In this document: piece after piece, positions 19,339 through 29,078 of the stretch
How positions within the stretch are numbered: the first letter of the stretch is position 1
How the letters are laid out: every line of letters begins with the position of its first letter
Assembly: GCF_039541915.1 (NCBI RefSeq)
Contig: NZ_BAABHD010000074.1
Location: 13,035 to 77,034, forward strand
DNA: 64,000 nucleotides
Direction of reading: 5' to 3'
Source of the DNA: Nibrella saemangeumensis
GTDB lineage: Bacteria; Bacteroidota; Bacteroidia; Cytophagales; Spirosomataceae
Notes under the pieces: model-generated
Databases searched by the model: none
What the model saw: the letters and a program-made list of their open reading frames with translations, nothing else
Told to the model about the DNA's origin: nothing
Made by a program: the position numbers and the translations under genes

Positions 19339-20162
19339 CAGTAGTTGACCAACCGAGCGTTTGTGTTGTAATCCCAATCTATAAATCCAGCTTTACCCGC
19401 TACGAAGAGATTGCGCTGACGCAGTGTATGCGGGTGTTGGGACATCATCCGGTTATTATTGTCAAGCCCGAATCACTCCTTATTGACGAACTTGTCAAAA
19501 AATACCCAACTTTACAGGCCCGCAGCTTTGCAGATAGTTACTTCACCGATGTCCAGGCCTATAACCGGCTGATGCTGGCCGAAGTCTTTTACCAGGGCTT
19601 TTTGGACTTTGAGTACATCCTGATCCATCAGCTCGACGCGTTTGTCTTCCGGGATGACCTGCTTGGCTGGTGTCGGCAGGGATACGACTACATTGGTGCC
19701 CCGTGGCTGCGGGACCGGGACTTTACAAGCTGGTCGGACGAAGCAGTGTTTGGCATCAAAAAGAAAATTGCTACGCTTTTGGATCTAAAAAAAGAGGACG
19801 GGATTACCCCCCGCGAGATCATCAGCCTGAACAGCGTCGGCAACGGTGGTTTCTCGCTCCGCCGGGTTCCGGCCCTGCTTCGATGGCTCAAACTGTTTCG
19901 GCGTAAGATTGAAAATTACGAGCGCATTCACGCCCACCAATACAACGAAGACGTGTTCTGGGGCATTGAGGTAAACCGGTATTTCCCGTTGCTGAAAATA
20001 CCGGACTTTAGGAAAGCGATGCAATTTGCGATAGAATTTTACCCGGACCGGGCCGTAACGATTTACAATAAAGGCCATCTGCCCTTTGGCTGTCATGCCT
20101 GGGATATTCACGGCACGGATTTCTGGCGTCCGATTTTTGCCCGGTACGGGTACGAAATTTAA
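19335..20162 (+). CDS. DUF5672 family protein, probable glycosyltransferase
   Basis: A 275-residue protein with the DUF5672 core: FEYILIHQLDAFVFRDDLLGWC followed by YDYIGAPWL and, near residue 165, SVGNGGFSLRRV. The LDAFVF acidic motif takes the place of DxD in related GT-A folds. DUF5672 proteins are usually found in polysaccharide clusters and are presumed transferases. Translationally coupled (ATGA) to the GT9 gene. Confidence 0.8.
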   Translation: MTVVDQPSVCVVIPIYKSSFTRYEEIALTQCMRVLGHHPVIIVKPESLLIDELVKKYPTLQARSFADSYFTDVQAYNRLMLAEVFYQGFLDFEYILIHQLDAFVFRDDLLGWCRQGYDYIGAPWLRDRDFTSWSDEAVFGIKKKIATLLDLKKEDGITPREIISLNSVGNGGFSLRRVPALLRWLKLFRRKIENYERIHAHQYNEDVFWGIEVNRYFPLLKIPDFRKAMQFAIEFYPDRAVTIYNKGHLPFGCHAWDIHGTDFWRPIFARYGYEI

Positions 20163-20165
20163 ACT

Positions 20166-21197
20166 ATGAATCAGACTGATCAGGAAAAGTCAAAGGTATC
20201 CATTGCGTTATGTACCTACAACGGTGAAAACTATCTGCAGGCACAGTGGCAGAGCCTGCTGGAGCAGCAGCGGTTGCCGGATGAGGTCGTTATCTGCGAC
20301 GACGGATCGTCTGACCAGACTGTAGATTTGCTACACCGGTTGTCGGCCAATGCCCCCTTTGAGGTACGTATCATCACGAACCGCAGCCAATTAGGCTTCA
20401 ACAAAAATTTTGAAAAGGCGCTGTCACTCTGCACCGGTGATCTGATTTTCATCTGCGATCAGGATGATTTCTGGTTACCGGAAAAAGTGCAGACCATGGT
20501 TACCTTTATGAATCAACGGCCGGCTATTCAGTTGGCGTTTAACAATGCCTGGGTAGCCGACGAGAACCTCAACCCGATGGATTTGCTCTTCTGGGATCAG
20601 GTACGGTTTGATACCACCACCCAACGCCGTTGGAAAGCCGGCGAAGCCCTGGACGTACTCCTCGACGGTAACCGTATGATGGGGTGTGCCTCGGTTATCC
20701 GGCGGCAGTTTTTGCCCAGACTTCTGCCGATTCCGGTACACATTCCAGGATACATTTATGATGGCTGGCTCGCTATGGTTGCGGCCGCCTATGGGGTTAT
20801 CGACTTTGTTGATAAGCCGATGCAACTGTACCGCATCCATGTCAGGCAACAGGTAGGCGTAAGCCAGGAAAACACCGGCGGTAAACCGGTTTCGCTGTGG
20901 CACCGGTTCAGTCGGGACCGTACTATTAAACTGGAGCCACTCCAGGAGAAACACCTGGCCTTACAGTTTATTTTCCAAAGCCTTGCTGAACGTGTACCGG
21001 CCAACGCGCCGGGTATGCCGCAGATACAGCGCCGGCTGGCCCATTATCAGATGCGTAGCAGCCTGCCGGCCAACCGGTTAAAACGTATCTCGCCGGTTAT
21101 GCAAAATGTCTGGCAGGGTAATTACCACCGGTATACCGATGCATCCGCTAATTGGTATGCCCCCTACCTGGCGGCTCTGGGTGATTTGCTGGAATAA
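20166..21197 (+). CDS. glycosyltransferase family 2
   Basis: A 343-residue inverting GT-A enzyme. The motifs are VSIALCTYNGENYLQAQWQS, ICDDGSSDQTVDLL and the metal site FICDQDDFWLPEKV (DQDD). The RIHVRQQVG segment is a late-domain feature of rhamnosyl-type GT2 enzymes, but the donor cannot be fixed. It begins 4 bases after the DUF5672 gene. Confidence 0.9.
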   Translation: MNQTDQEKSKVSIALCTYNGENYLQAQWQSLLEQQRLPDEVVICDDGSSDQTVDLLHRLSANAPFEVRIITNRSQLGFNKNFEKALSLCTGDLIFICDQDDFWLPEKVQTMVTFMNQRPAIQLAFNNAWVADENLNPMDLLFWDQVRFDTTTQRRWKAGEALDVLLDGNRMMGCASVIRRQFLPRLLPIPVHIPGYIYDGWLAMVAAAYGVIDFVDKPMQLYRIHVRQQVGVSQENTGGKPVSLWHRFSRDRTIKLEPLQEKHLALQFIFQSLAERVPANAPGMPQIQRRLAHYQMRSSLPANRLKRISPVMQNVWQGNYHRYTDASANWYAPYLAALGDLLE

Positions 21198-21210
21198 ATT
21201 TTCTGATTGA

Positions 21211-22200
21211 GTGTTACTAACGACCTGTACCCTACGACAATTACCCCAGGCCCTGGCCTTAGGCGCTAATTTTGCTCAGTATCACCCGGACCTCCCCGTT
21301 GTTATTGGCCTGGCAGACGATGGCTCACAATTACCACCTGCTCATACGATTCCCTTTCCGGTCATTACAGCGGCCGACTGCCTGGGCGATCAATTACCGG
21401 CCCTGTCGGCGCAGTATACACCTGCCGAATTTGCAGCCGCCTGTAAACCCGCTTTTATCAGGACTGCTTTCGAGCGGTATCCGGCCGTAAATCAGGTCCT
21501 GTACGCCGATCCATCTATTCGTATCTATCAATCATTGGATACTGTTTTCGAGAAACTGACTACCCATACCCTGCTCATAACGCCCCATATTACCCAACCG
21601 CTGACCGATAATTTCTTTCCCGACGAAAAGTACTTTCAGAACACCGGCCTGTACAGCACCGACTTCCTGGCGTTCCGGCGTTCTGCGGAAACGGACCGGC
21701 TGCTGACCTGGTGGCAGGATCGGGTAACCACGCGTGCAGCGATTGACTATTGCGCGGGGCTTTGCCTGGACCAGATCTGGCTAATGCATGCGCTCACGTT
21801 TTTTGAAGGAGTAGGCGTGGTAAAAGACCCTGCCTGGCATGTAGCCGTCTGGAATTTCCACGAGCGATGGCTGACCCAGGAGCCACAGGGTTGGCGCGTA
21901 AACGGCCAAAGCCGGTTGTTGTTCGCCAATTTTAAAGGCTTGGATGATCCTGATGAAGGACTATTCCCGTACCAGAACCGCTTCCGGCTGGCGAATCGGC
22001 CGGATGTACAGCCATTGCTTCAACAATATCGGCAGTACAGGCAGGGCCAGTTGTACAGCGACCTTTACCGGATACCGCCCGCCTACGGTCTGCAACCTGA
22101 GCCAGTGATAGTACGCGGCTGGCGACGCCACCTGGTTCAGTCTATACAAAAAGTAAATTTATTTATTGATTCTGTACCTTTACCAGCCATAAAGCGGTAG
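21211..22200 (+). CDS. glycosyltransferase-like paralogue lacking the second Asp of DxD
   Basis: A 329-residue paralogue of the gene at 17297-18307. It keeps the N-terminal CTLRQLPQALALGANF, the CAGLCLDQIWL and the VAVWNFHERW segments of that protein. At the metal site it reads YADPSIRIY (Asp100-Pro-Ser102), where the paralogue has FDPDIIVF, so one metal-binding aspartate is missing. It may be metal-independent, may use another acidic residue, or may be inactive. The start is GTG at 21211. It is the last gene of the first tight gene run; a 99-base gap follows. Confidence 0.7.
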   Translation: MLLTTCTLRQLPQALALGANFAQYHPDLPVVIGLADDGSQLPPAHTIPFPVITAADCLGDQLPALSAQYTPAEFAAACKPAFIRTAFERYPAVNQVLYADPSIRIYQSLDTVFEKLTTHTLLITPHITQPLTDNFFPDEKYFQNTGLYSTDFLAFRRSAETDRLLTWWQDRVTTRAAIDYCAGLCLDQIWLMHALTFFEGVGVVKDPAWHVAVWNFHERWLTQEPQGWRVNGQSRLLFANFKGLDDPDEGLFPYQNRFRLANRPDVQPLLQQYRQYRQGQLYSDLYRIPPAYGLQPEPVIVRGWRRHLVQSIQKVNLFIDSVPLPAIKR

Positions 22201-22226
22201 CCGTTACTCAGTTCTTGCTCAACTGC

Positions 22227-22257
22227 TTGGGTTTTATAATATAAATCTATTTATTTG
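22227..22257 (+). promoter_or_regulatory. weak candidate internal promoter of the polysaccharide cluster
   Basis: A TTG (22227-22229) and TATTTATTTG (22248-22257) are spaced roughly like a Bacteroidota -33/-7 pair in the 99-base AT-rich gap before the next transferase gene. The -7 box is not an exact TAnnTTTG match. Confidence 0.25.
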
Positions 22258-22299
22258 CGGGCAATTTTCTAAAAAAAATCCTAACGTGACTCCGCTGGT

Positions 22300-23403
22300 A
22301 TGAAGGTATTGTATGACCATCAGTCATTTACGGGAGCGTCTTATGGGGGGGTCAGCCGGTACTTTTTCGAACTGCTGCGGTCATTTGCCAAACGAGACGA
22401 TATCGAGTTTGAACTATCGCTTCGCTTTTCCAATAACGAATACCTGGATCAGGAATCGTTCAGCCGTCATTTCCGGTTCCGCCCGCTAGCCCATTTGCAG
22501 AACGTCAACCGGCTGGCATCTATGCTCAACCGCATCCACAGTGTTCAGCGGTTACAGAAAGCGAAGTTTGATATTTTTCATCCGACGTATTACCACAAGT
22601 ATTTTCTGAATTATATTAACGGAAAGCCCTTTGTACTGACGTTTCATGATGCAACCAGTGAGCGCTATGGACATCAATATCCGGAGCTTGGTGAAAACCT
22701 GAACGAGGTCAAAAAAGTCCTGATTAAAAAGGCTGACCGCATCATCTCTGTTTCAGAATATTCGAAACAGGAGTTGCTGACATTTTATAACATTGATCCG
22801 GATAAGATTAAGGTTATACATTTGGGTACATCCTTTGCTCATTACCGGCCCAAGCAGGTAACGGCCCCTTTTGAGTTCCCGTATTTGCTGTATGTAGGCA
22901 AGCGCCCGCTGTACAAAAACTTTCCTGATTTTTTTCGGGCCATTCAGCCGGTTCTGCACCGGCATTCAGACATTCATCTGGTTTGTGCCGGTGGAGGAGC
23001 TTTCACCCGCGCCGAACAGGATCTGTTTCATGCTGCTCGTTTGGGTCACCGGGTACACTACCGGCCCGTTACCGACTCGGCTCTGTATGGCTTATACCAG
23101 CATGCGCTGGCGTTTGTATTCCCGTCGTTGAACGAAGGATTCGGCATACCCGTCCTGGAAGCCTTTAGCTGCGGGTGTCCGGCCGTTCTGAGCAACCGCA
23201 GTTCACTGCCCGAGGTTGGTGGCGACGCAGCCGTCTATTTCGATCCTGACGATGATGCTTCAATGGCCGATGTAGTCGAACGCATCATCACAGACGATTC
23301 CCTGCGCAATGATCTGCGTTGGAAGGGCGCTGAGCGAATCCGGCTTTTTTCCTGCGAGAAAACCGCGCAGCAAACGTATCAGGTCTATAAAGAACTTGTC
23401 TGA
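22300..23403 (+). CDS. glycosyltransferase family 4
   Basis: A 367-residue GT-B enzyme related to mannosyl-type GT4 transferases. MKVLYDHQSFTGASYGGVSR opens the acceptor domain and ADRIISVSEYSKQEL ends it. The donor domain has LLYVGKRPLYKNFPDF and the EX7E region FPSLNEGFGIPVLEAFSCG, with both glutamates present. It follows the one clear gap in this part of the cluster and so may start a second transcript. Confidence 0.9.
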   Translation: MKVLYDHQSFTGASYGGVSRYFFELLRSFAKRDDIEFELSLRFSNNEYLDQESFSRHFRFRPLAHLQNVNRLASMLNRIHSVQRLQKAKFDIFHPTYYHKYFLNYINGKPFVLTFHDATSERYGHQYPELGENLNEVKKVLIKKADRIISVSEYSKQELLTFYNIDPDKIKVIHLGTSFAHYRPKQVTAPFEFPYLLYVGKRPLYKNFPDFFRAIQPVLHRHSDIHLVCAGGGAFTRAEQDLFHAARLGHRVHYRPVTDSALYGLYQHALAFVFPSLNEGFGIPVLEAFSCGCPAVLSNRSSLPEVGGDAAVYFDPDDDASMADVVERIITDDSLRNDLRWKGAERIRLFSCEKTAQQTYQVYKELV

Positions 23404-23404
23404 C

Positions 23405-24322
23405 ATGCAAATCGGCCCCACCGATCTATTCCGTAAGTTTGTAAACGAGCCCCGGTTCACGACAACCCATACCCGGATAATCAAGGGCTCTATCCCTAAA
23501 ATTACGGTAGTAACTCCCTCCTATAACCAGGCCGGTTACCTGGAGCGTACGATTTTGAGTGTCTTGAACCAGCAATACCCGGCTCTGGAATATTTTATCA
23601 TCGATGGGGGGTCGACAGACGGTAGCCTTGATATTATCAGGAAATACGAACCCTACCTGGCCGGCTGGGTCAGCGAGAAAGACCGGGGCCAGACCGACGC
23701 CATTAACAAAGGGTTCCAGCGGGCCACGGGCGATCTGGTGGCATTTCAGAACTCCGACGACGTGTATGCCCCTGATACCTTTTTACGGATAGCCGAAGCC
23801 TGGCAGAAAGCTCCGGACACGGACGTTTTCTACGGAAATTTATATTTTATTGACGAGCAGGACGTTATCATTGAGGAAATGCGCTCGCTTCCGTTTTGTG
23901 CAGCCTGTCAGCTGTACGAGGGTATGCAGGTCTTTAATCAATCGCTTTTTCTGAAACGGGATGTCCTGACCCGGTATGGTCTGCTCGACGAAAGGTTACG
24001 TTTTGTGCTTGACTATGAAATTATTACCCGTTTAGGTGTTCAGTCTGACGTTCGTTTTCAGCACGTTCCCGGCCTTTGGGGTGGTTTTCGTGTTCAGCCC
24101 GAGGCTAAATCATCGAACATAGCCGAGACCGGACAACAGGAACACCAACAGGTTAAGGAAAAGTACCGCCAGCAACTGAAAAGCGGGTTAGGCGAGTCCT
24201 TCTGGCGACGCTACTGCAGATTAAGAAAAATAGTAAAGTTTATCCTACAGGGCGAGTTTGGCTATATAAAACACAGGCTACAACTTTCCGGAAAAATGGC
24301 CCGGAAGCCTACTGACAGTTAA
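23405..24322 (+). CDS. glycosyltransferase family 2
   Basis: A 305-residue GT2 enzyme. The motifs are ITVVTPSYNQAGYLERTILS, FIIDGGSTDGSLDII, the EKDRGQTDAINKGFQRATGD segment, and FQNSDDVYAPD as the metal site. The start is ATG 23405, one base after the previous stop region. A longer in-frame extension into the upstream gene is rejected. It closely resembles the GT2 protein at 29595-30359 in motif order. Confidence 0.9.
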   Translation: MQIGPTDLFRKFVNEPRFTTTHTRIIKGSIPKITVVTPSYNQAGYLERTILSVLNQQYPALEYFIIDGGSTDGSLDIIRKYEPYLAGWVSEKDRGQTDAINKGFQRATGDLVAFQNSDDVYAPDTFLRIAEAWQKAPDTDVFYGNLYFIDEQDVIIEEMRSLPFCAACQLYEGMQVFNQSLFLKRDVLTRYGLLDERLRFVLDYEIITRLGVQSDVRFQHVPGLWGGFRVQPEAKSSNIAETGQQEHQQVKEKYRQQLKSGLGESFWRRYCRLRKIVKFILQGEFGYIKHRLQLSGKMARKPTDS

Positions 24323-24326
24323 CAGA

Positions 24327-25697
24327 ATGATGCGGCTCTTACAAAGACTGGATTGGATGCGGATGGTCTTAGGCATCTGCATCGTTATAGATGGGTACCC
24401 TCTCATTTTCTTTTTCAAGGAAACGTTACGCTTAGCCCCCGGCAGTACGGCCTTTACAGCATTGGTTTTAGCATTAGGCTTTGCGCTGATGATTCCATTC
24501 ACGCTGTTTAGAAGGCTCTATAAACCCAATTTTACGGTAATGTGGATGGGGATAGCCTTCATTTTACTATGCATTTTTTACATGTTTGTATTCAGAGGAG
24601 ATCCTTTATTCAGCGACTATACAAAAGACCTCCTTTACTTTCTGTATATTTTCATTTTCCTGTTCCTGCTTATCAATATACCCAATGACATCATTGAGGT
24701 ATGTATCCCAGTCATTATTGCCTTTACCCTCATCTCTAACCTGGCGCTGGTTTATGCGATGATTACCGACCCCACCTGGGCGTTGGGACAGCGGGCGGCC
24801 ATTACGTACGGAACAGATGATGAACGCTCGGGAAACCCGCACGTATTTGCCCGTAATGCCCTGATGTGTGTAATTGCCTGTAGTGTCTGGGTGTTCAGGC
24901 CGCAAACCAATTTCATCGGCAGGATTATGGCTTTGTTCGCCGGTGTTTTCAGCATGGCGATTCTGGTTATGACCCAGACGCGGTCCAGCATTGTGGCACT
25001 CGTTCTGGTTGTTCTGGCTTTCATATTTTTTCATGCCAGGCCAGCTCAGATCAAGTCGGCAGTCCGTGGTTTATTCAGGCCGCTACCGATCATTACAATG
25101 GGTATTGTCTTTATCGGTATTATCTTCTTCTTTCGTCGATACTACGAAATATACGGGTTATTGTACAGTTACATCATCGCCTTCGTTGAGCGTAATCTGG
25201 AAAACATGTACGCCCTGTTAGGCTTAAAAGTAGGGAGCTATAAGGCTGAGTTTGATGCCTCCGCCGGTAACCGGGCCGTTAGTGCCACATTCTTAAATAA
25301 CGTTCTGATTGGCCATATGCACCTGCTGATACTAGGAGCAGGCTACAAATTCCTTTATCTGGATATACCAGTCGTGGAGGCTTTAATTAATCATGGAATT
25401 CTAGGTTTCTTTTTATTTGCCGGAATGAATTGCATAATCCTGTATCATGCCTTCCGGACAATCAAGAGTAATCCAAATCCATTGGCAACGTTTCTGGCTT
25501 ATTTTTATCTCCTTATTTTTGTCCAATTATTTACCAACGGGCGGCCGTATGATACGTCGTTCTGGCACCCGTTGTGCCTGATGATCCGTTTTCTGGGAAT
25601 AGACCATCTGTTGCCCGCTCGTTTAATGAATCATCCACCCCTTACGGCTGTTGAGCAGCCAAATGGGGTTGTGGCGTCCAACGGATTAGCATCCTGA
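24327..25697 (+). CDS. O-antigen polymerase/ligase-like membrane protein (Wzy-like)
   Basis: A 456-residue protein with about ten to twelve membrane helices and one larger loop (around residues 280-340). The short motif MTQTRSSIVALVLVV resembles that of the Wzy_C/O-antigen ligase family, in which an Arg in this helix is important. It could polymerise repeat units or ligate the chain to an acceptor. The cluster also has an ABC exporter, so its exact role is unclear. It starts 4 bases after the GT2 gene. Confidence 0.75.
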   Translation: MMRLLQRLDWMRMVLGICIVIDGYPLIFFFKETLRLAPGSTAFTALVLALGFALMIPFTLFRRLYKPNFTVMWMGIAFILLCIFYMFVFRGDPLFSDYTKDLLYFLYIFIFLFLLINIPNDIIEVCIPVIIAFTLISNLALVYAMITDPTWALGQRAAITYGTDDERSGNPHVFARNALMCVIACSVWVFRPQTNFIGRIMALFAGVFSMAILVMTQTRSSIVALVLVVLAFIFFHARPAQIKSAVRGLFRPLPIITMGIVFIGIIFFFRRYYEIYGLLYSYIIAFVERNLENMYALLGLKVGSYKAEFDASAGNRAVSATFLNNVLIGHMHLLILGAGYKFLYLDIPVVEALINHGILGFFLFAGMNCIILYHAFRTIKSNPNPLATFLAYFYLLIFVQLFTNGRPYDTSFWHPLCLMIRFLGIDHLLPARLMNHPPLTAVEQPNGVVASNGLAS

Positions 25698-25722
25698 CAT
25701 AAATTGTCACATCTTCAGGCTC

Positions 25723-26907
25723 ATGAAAGTTTTGGTAGTTCATAATATTCTCTGGGCGCACTATAAATCTTTAATTTTTCAGGAGCTCTTTAAACAAACC
25801 CAGTCGTCACCAGATATATCGATCAAAGTTGTACAAATTGCCCGCAACGAAAGGTCGCGGGCCAGTTTTGAAGCAGCGGCAGACCCAAATGCACCCGTCT
25901 ATACATATCCCTACACATTGCTGTACGACCAATTCATCGAAGATCTGAGTGTGAGGGACCGGTTCCGGGGCTTACTGGCCCAGACCAGACAGTTTAAGCC
26001 GGATGTTATTTATCTCACAGGCTACTATGATCCGGCGCAGATTCTCCTGCTATTTTATGCCAGATGGCAGAATATCCGGGTTGTTATACAAAATGAGAGC
26101 ACCGCTGCCGATCACCAGCGAGGTGGCTGGAAAGAATGGGTAAAACGGCGCATTACCAGGCTTAGCGATGGCTTCTTTTGTTTTGGCAGCCGATCGGCAG
26201 ATTACCTGATACAACTCGGGGTCCCCCCCAACAAAATACTGCTGCGGAAAAATGCGGTCGACAATCACGTTTTGTTGAAAACATACCAGGAATCGCTGCC
26301 GTCCCGAACCCAGCGCCAGCAACAGTTGGGGCTCCCCGCCAACAACTTCATTTTTGTTGGGCGTCTGATCGACGTAAAAAATCTGGAAACTCTTATTGAA
26401 GCCTTTGCCCTGGCCAATCAGCAGGTTCAGGCGACTACAGACTCAGCGTTGTCCAGGTGGGGTCTGATTCTATTTGGGGAGGGCCCGCTTCAGGAAAAGC
26501 TCAGCCAACGCATTCAGGCACTGGGCCTGCAGCATCTGGTCCGGTTTCTGCCCGGCCAGCCGTGGTACCGTGTGCCGGAATCGCTGTCACTAGCCGATGT
26601 GCTGGTATTGCCGAGCTGGTCTGAAACCTGGGGGCTCGTTGTCAACGAAGCTATGGTATGCGGCATGCCTGTTATTGTCTCAGAGCGTTGTGGCTGCGCT
26701 ATTGATCTGGTTCAGCATGGCCGTAATGGCTTTGTAATTAATCCCTATAAGCCCGAAGAACTGGCAAACTACATGACAATGTTCATGAACAATGACGTAA
26801 ACCGGGCGCAAATGGGTCAGGCTGCCCGTCAACTCATCGAACCCTATGCTCCCGAAGCCGTTGCCCGGGAAATGCTTCAGGGATTTGTGAAACTCAACGG
26901 TTCATAG
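25723..26907 (+). CDS. glycosyltransferase family 4
   Basis: A 394-residue GT-B enzyme. It opens MKVLVVHNILWAHYKSLIF, with GSRSADYLIQLGVPPNKILL in the linker region. The donor domain carries FVGRLIDVKNLETLIEAF and the EX7E region PSWSETWGLVVNEAMVCGMPV. It lies 25 bases after the polymerase-like gene. Confidence 0.9.
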   Translation: MKVLVVHNILWAHYKSLIFQELFKQTQSSPDISIKVVQIARNERSRASFEAAADPNAPVYTYPYTLLYDQFIEDLSVRDRFRGLLAQTRQFKPDVIYLTGYYDPAQILLLFYARWQNIRVVIQNESTAADHQRGGWKEWVKRRITRLSDGFFCFGSRSADYLIQLGVPPNKILLRKNAVDNHVLLKTYQESLPSRTQRQQQLGLPANNFIFVGRLIDVKNLETLIEAFALANQQVQATTDSALSRWGLILFGEGPLQEKLSQRIQALGLQHLVRFLPGQPWYRVPESLSLADVLVLPSWSETWGLVVNEAMVCGMPVIVSERCGCAIDLVQHGRNGFVINPYKPEELANYMTMFMNNDVNRAQMGQAARQLIEPYAPEAVAREMLQGFVKLNGS

Positions 26908-26991
26908 TTACTTGCGGCAATTTTTCAATAATATACACTCAACATCTGGCTTTATGCGCTGCTCTGCACCAGCGATACGTCCTGCTCCCCT

Positions 26992-28140
26992 ATGCGGATA
27001 CTCAACATTTGTGCTTACACCTGGTCAATAGGCGGTCCGCCCAAAATTATTTACGATCATACTAAGGTAGCCATTGCCAGGGGCCATCAGGTTGATATTT
27101 TAAGTCCGATGTCTCCGGGCGACGAAATTTACCCTGTACCGGAAGGGGCCCGCGTTATCCCCTGCCTGCGAAACCCACCGGTGAGCAACTACTTTAAAGA
27201 ATTCTCGGTTGAGTTGTACCGGTACCTTAAGCAGCACATTCACGAGTACGACATTATCCATTGTCACGGCATCTGGCACTTTGGCAGTGTTGCTCCCTTC
27301 CTGATTGACAGAACCGTTCCGAAAGTCATTACCATTCACGGCCTGCTCGACCGCTGGACCTACCGCGTCGGCTACTGGAAGAAACAACTTATGTCGTTCG
27401 TCCTCCAGAAACGACTTGTCGAACGGGCCGATCTGGTTCAGATCAACAATACCGATGAAGAACAGGACTTGCTACGGTACCTGGGCCATCGCCACCCAAA
27501 CACCGTTATCATTCCAAACGGTATTCCGTTGCAGGATTTCGCGGTGCTACCGCCAAAGGGTTCCTTCCGGCAGCAGTACGGCATACCGGCCGATAAAAAG
27601 ATGGTGCTCTTTATGAGTCGCCTGAACCGTAAAAAAGGGCTGGACCTGCTTCTGCCTGCCTTTCATCGGTACACCCGGGACTATACCGATGCGGTACTGG
27701 TACTGGCCGGCCCGGATGATGGTTATCAGGCAGCCACCAATGCCTATATTGCAGACCATGGTCTTCAGGACAGGATAATCCGGGTTGGTATGATTACCGG
27801 CGATACCAAGAAAGCGGCTTTAGCGGATGCCAACATTTTTGTGCTTCCGTCCTATTCAGAAGGCTTCTCGATGGCCGTGCTGGAAACGATGGCAGCCGGC
27901 CTGCCCGCACTCTTGTCTGACCGCGTGGGGTTTGGTGAGGTGATTCGCCAACGGAAAGCAGCCTGTCTGGTCGAGTTAAATACCGATAGTGTATATGCCG
28001 GGTTAAAAGAACTTCTGCACAACGATGCGTACCGGGAACAAGTCCGGCAGAATGCGTTGAACCTGGTTCGCGAACAATATGATATAGAAGTCGTTGCCGG
28101 ACGGCTGCTGGATGAGTATGACAAAATTCTCCGCCGATGA
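26992..28140 (+). CDS. glycosyltransferase family 4
   Basis: A 382-residue GT-B enzyme. Features are the N-terminal CAYTWSIGGPPKIIYDH, the acceptor-domain HCHGIWHFGSVAPF, FMSRLNRKKGLDLLLPAFHR, and the EX7E region PSYSEGFSMAVLETMAAGLPA. GPP-containing N-termini of this kind occur in WcaI/mannosyl-type transferases; the donor is not certain. Its stop overlaps the next start as ATGA. Confidence 0.9.
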   Translation: MRILNICAYTWSIGGPPKIIYDHTKVAIARGHQVDILSPMSPGDEIYPVPEGARVIPCLRNPPVSNYFKEFSVELYRYLKQHIHEYDIIHCHGIWHFGSVAPFLIDRTVPKVITIHGLLDRWTYRVGYWKKQLMSFVLQKRLVERADLVQINNTDEEQDLLRYLGHRHPNTVIIPNGIPLQDFAVLPPKGSFRQQYGIPADKKMVLFMSRLNRKKGLDLLLPAFHRYTRDYTDAVLVLAGPDDGYQAATNAYIADHGLQDRIIRVGMITGDTKKAALADANIFVLPSYSEGFSMAVLETMAAGLPALLSDRVGFGEVIRQRKAACLVELNTDSVYAGLKELLHNDAYREQVRQNALNLVREQYDIEVVAGRLLDEYDKILRR

Positions 28141-29078
28141 CCGATGTATCTGTTATCATTCTGACGCATAACGAAGAGAAACACATCGCCCGCTGCCTCC
28201 GAAGCCTTCACCGGTTTACGGACAAGGTATTTATCGTGGATTCGTACTCGACCGACCGAACCGTAGAGATAGCCCGCAGTCTGGGGGCCGAGGTGGTGCA
28301 AAATCCCTGGATCACCTACGCTACCCAATTTAACTTCGGCATTGAGCACACACCTTACCAGACGCAGTGGCTGATGCGTATGGATGCCGACGAATACGTA
28401 ACCCCCGAACTGGCCGACGAAATCCGCCAGCGCCTGACCACGTTACCGGCCGGCGTCAGTGGCGTTTATGTCAAGCGACGGGTGGTGTTTATGGAGAAAT
28501 GGATCCGGTACGGTGGCTACTACCCCATCTGGCTGCTGCGGTTGTGGCGTCGCGGCCAGGGCCTGTGCGAACAGACCTGGATGGACGAGCATATTAAGCT
28601 CACCGCCGGGCAACCCATCCAGTTCGCCCACGATATTGTCGACCATAACCTCAATAACCTGACCTGGTGGACCCAGAAACACAATCTGTACGCCATTCGG
28701 GAAGTCATCGATTTGCTGAATATTCGGTATAACTTTGACGAAACCATTCGGGTAGACCCAAAACTCTTTGGCACCCAGGAGCAGCGGAAACGATACCTCA
28801 AGGTACGGTATGCCAGTCTGCCGCTGTTTACCCGGCCGGTGCTGTATTTTGTGTATCGCTACCTGATCCGGCTCGGTTTTCTGGATGGCAGCAAAGGCTT
28901 CGTCTGGCATTTTCTACAGGGTCTGTGGTACCGTTTTCTGGTCGATGCCAAGCTGCTGGAGGTATACCTGCGGGCCGGCCGCGACAAAGCCGCTATCGTT
29001 AAGTTCTTTAAAGACGAATATGGAAAAGACCTTCTCCCCGACGACCAGCACCAGAACGGACCTGTCCCGGTTCAATAA
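28137..29078 (+). CDS. glycosyltransferase family 2 (WaaE/KdtX-like)
   Basis: A 313-residue GT2 enzyme. VSVIILTHNEEKHIARCLRS and FIVDSYSTDRTVEIARSLGA form the nucleotide site and WLMRMDADEYVTPEL the metal site (DAD). RLWRRGQGLCEQTWMDEH is close to the segment found in beta-1,4-glucosyltransferases of the WaaE type. Its 3' end overlaps the acetyltransferase gene by 59 bases. Confidence 0.9.
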   Translation: MTDVSVIILTHNEEKHIARCLRSLHRFTDKVFIVDSYSTDRTVEIARSLGAEVVQNPWITYATQFNFGIEHTPYQTQWLMRMDADEYVTPELADEIRQRLTTLPAGVSGVYVKRRVVFMEKWIRYGGYYPIWLLRLWRRGQGLCEQTWMDEHIKLTAGQPIQFAHDIVDHNLNNLTWWTQKHNLYAIREVIDLLNIRYNFDETIRVDPKLFGTQEQRKRYLKVRYASLPLFTRPVLYFVYRYLIRLGFLDGSKGFVWHFLQGLWYRFLVDAKLLEVYLRAGRDKAAIVKFFKDEYGKDLLPDDQHQNGPVPVQ

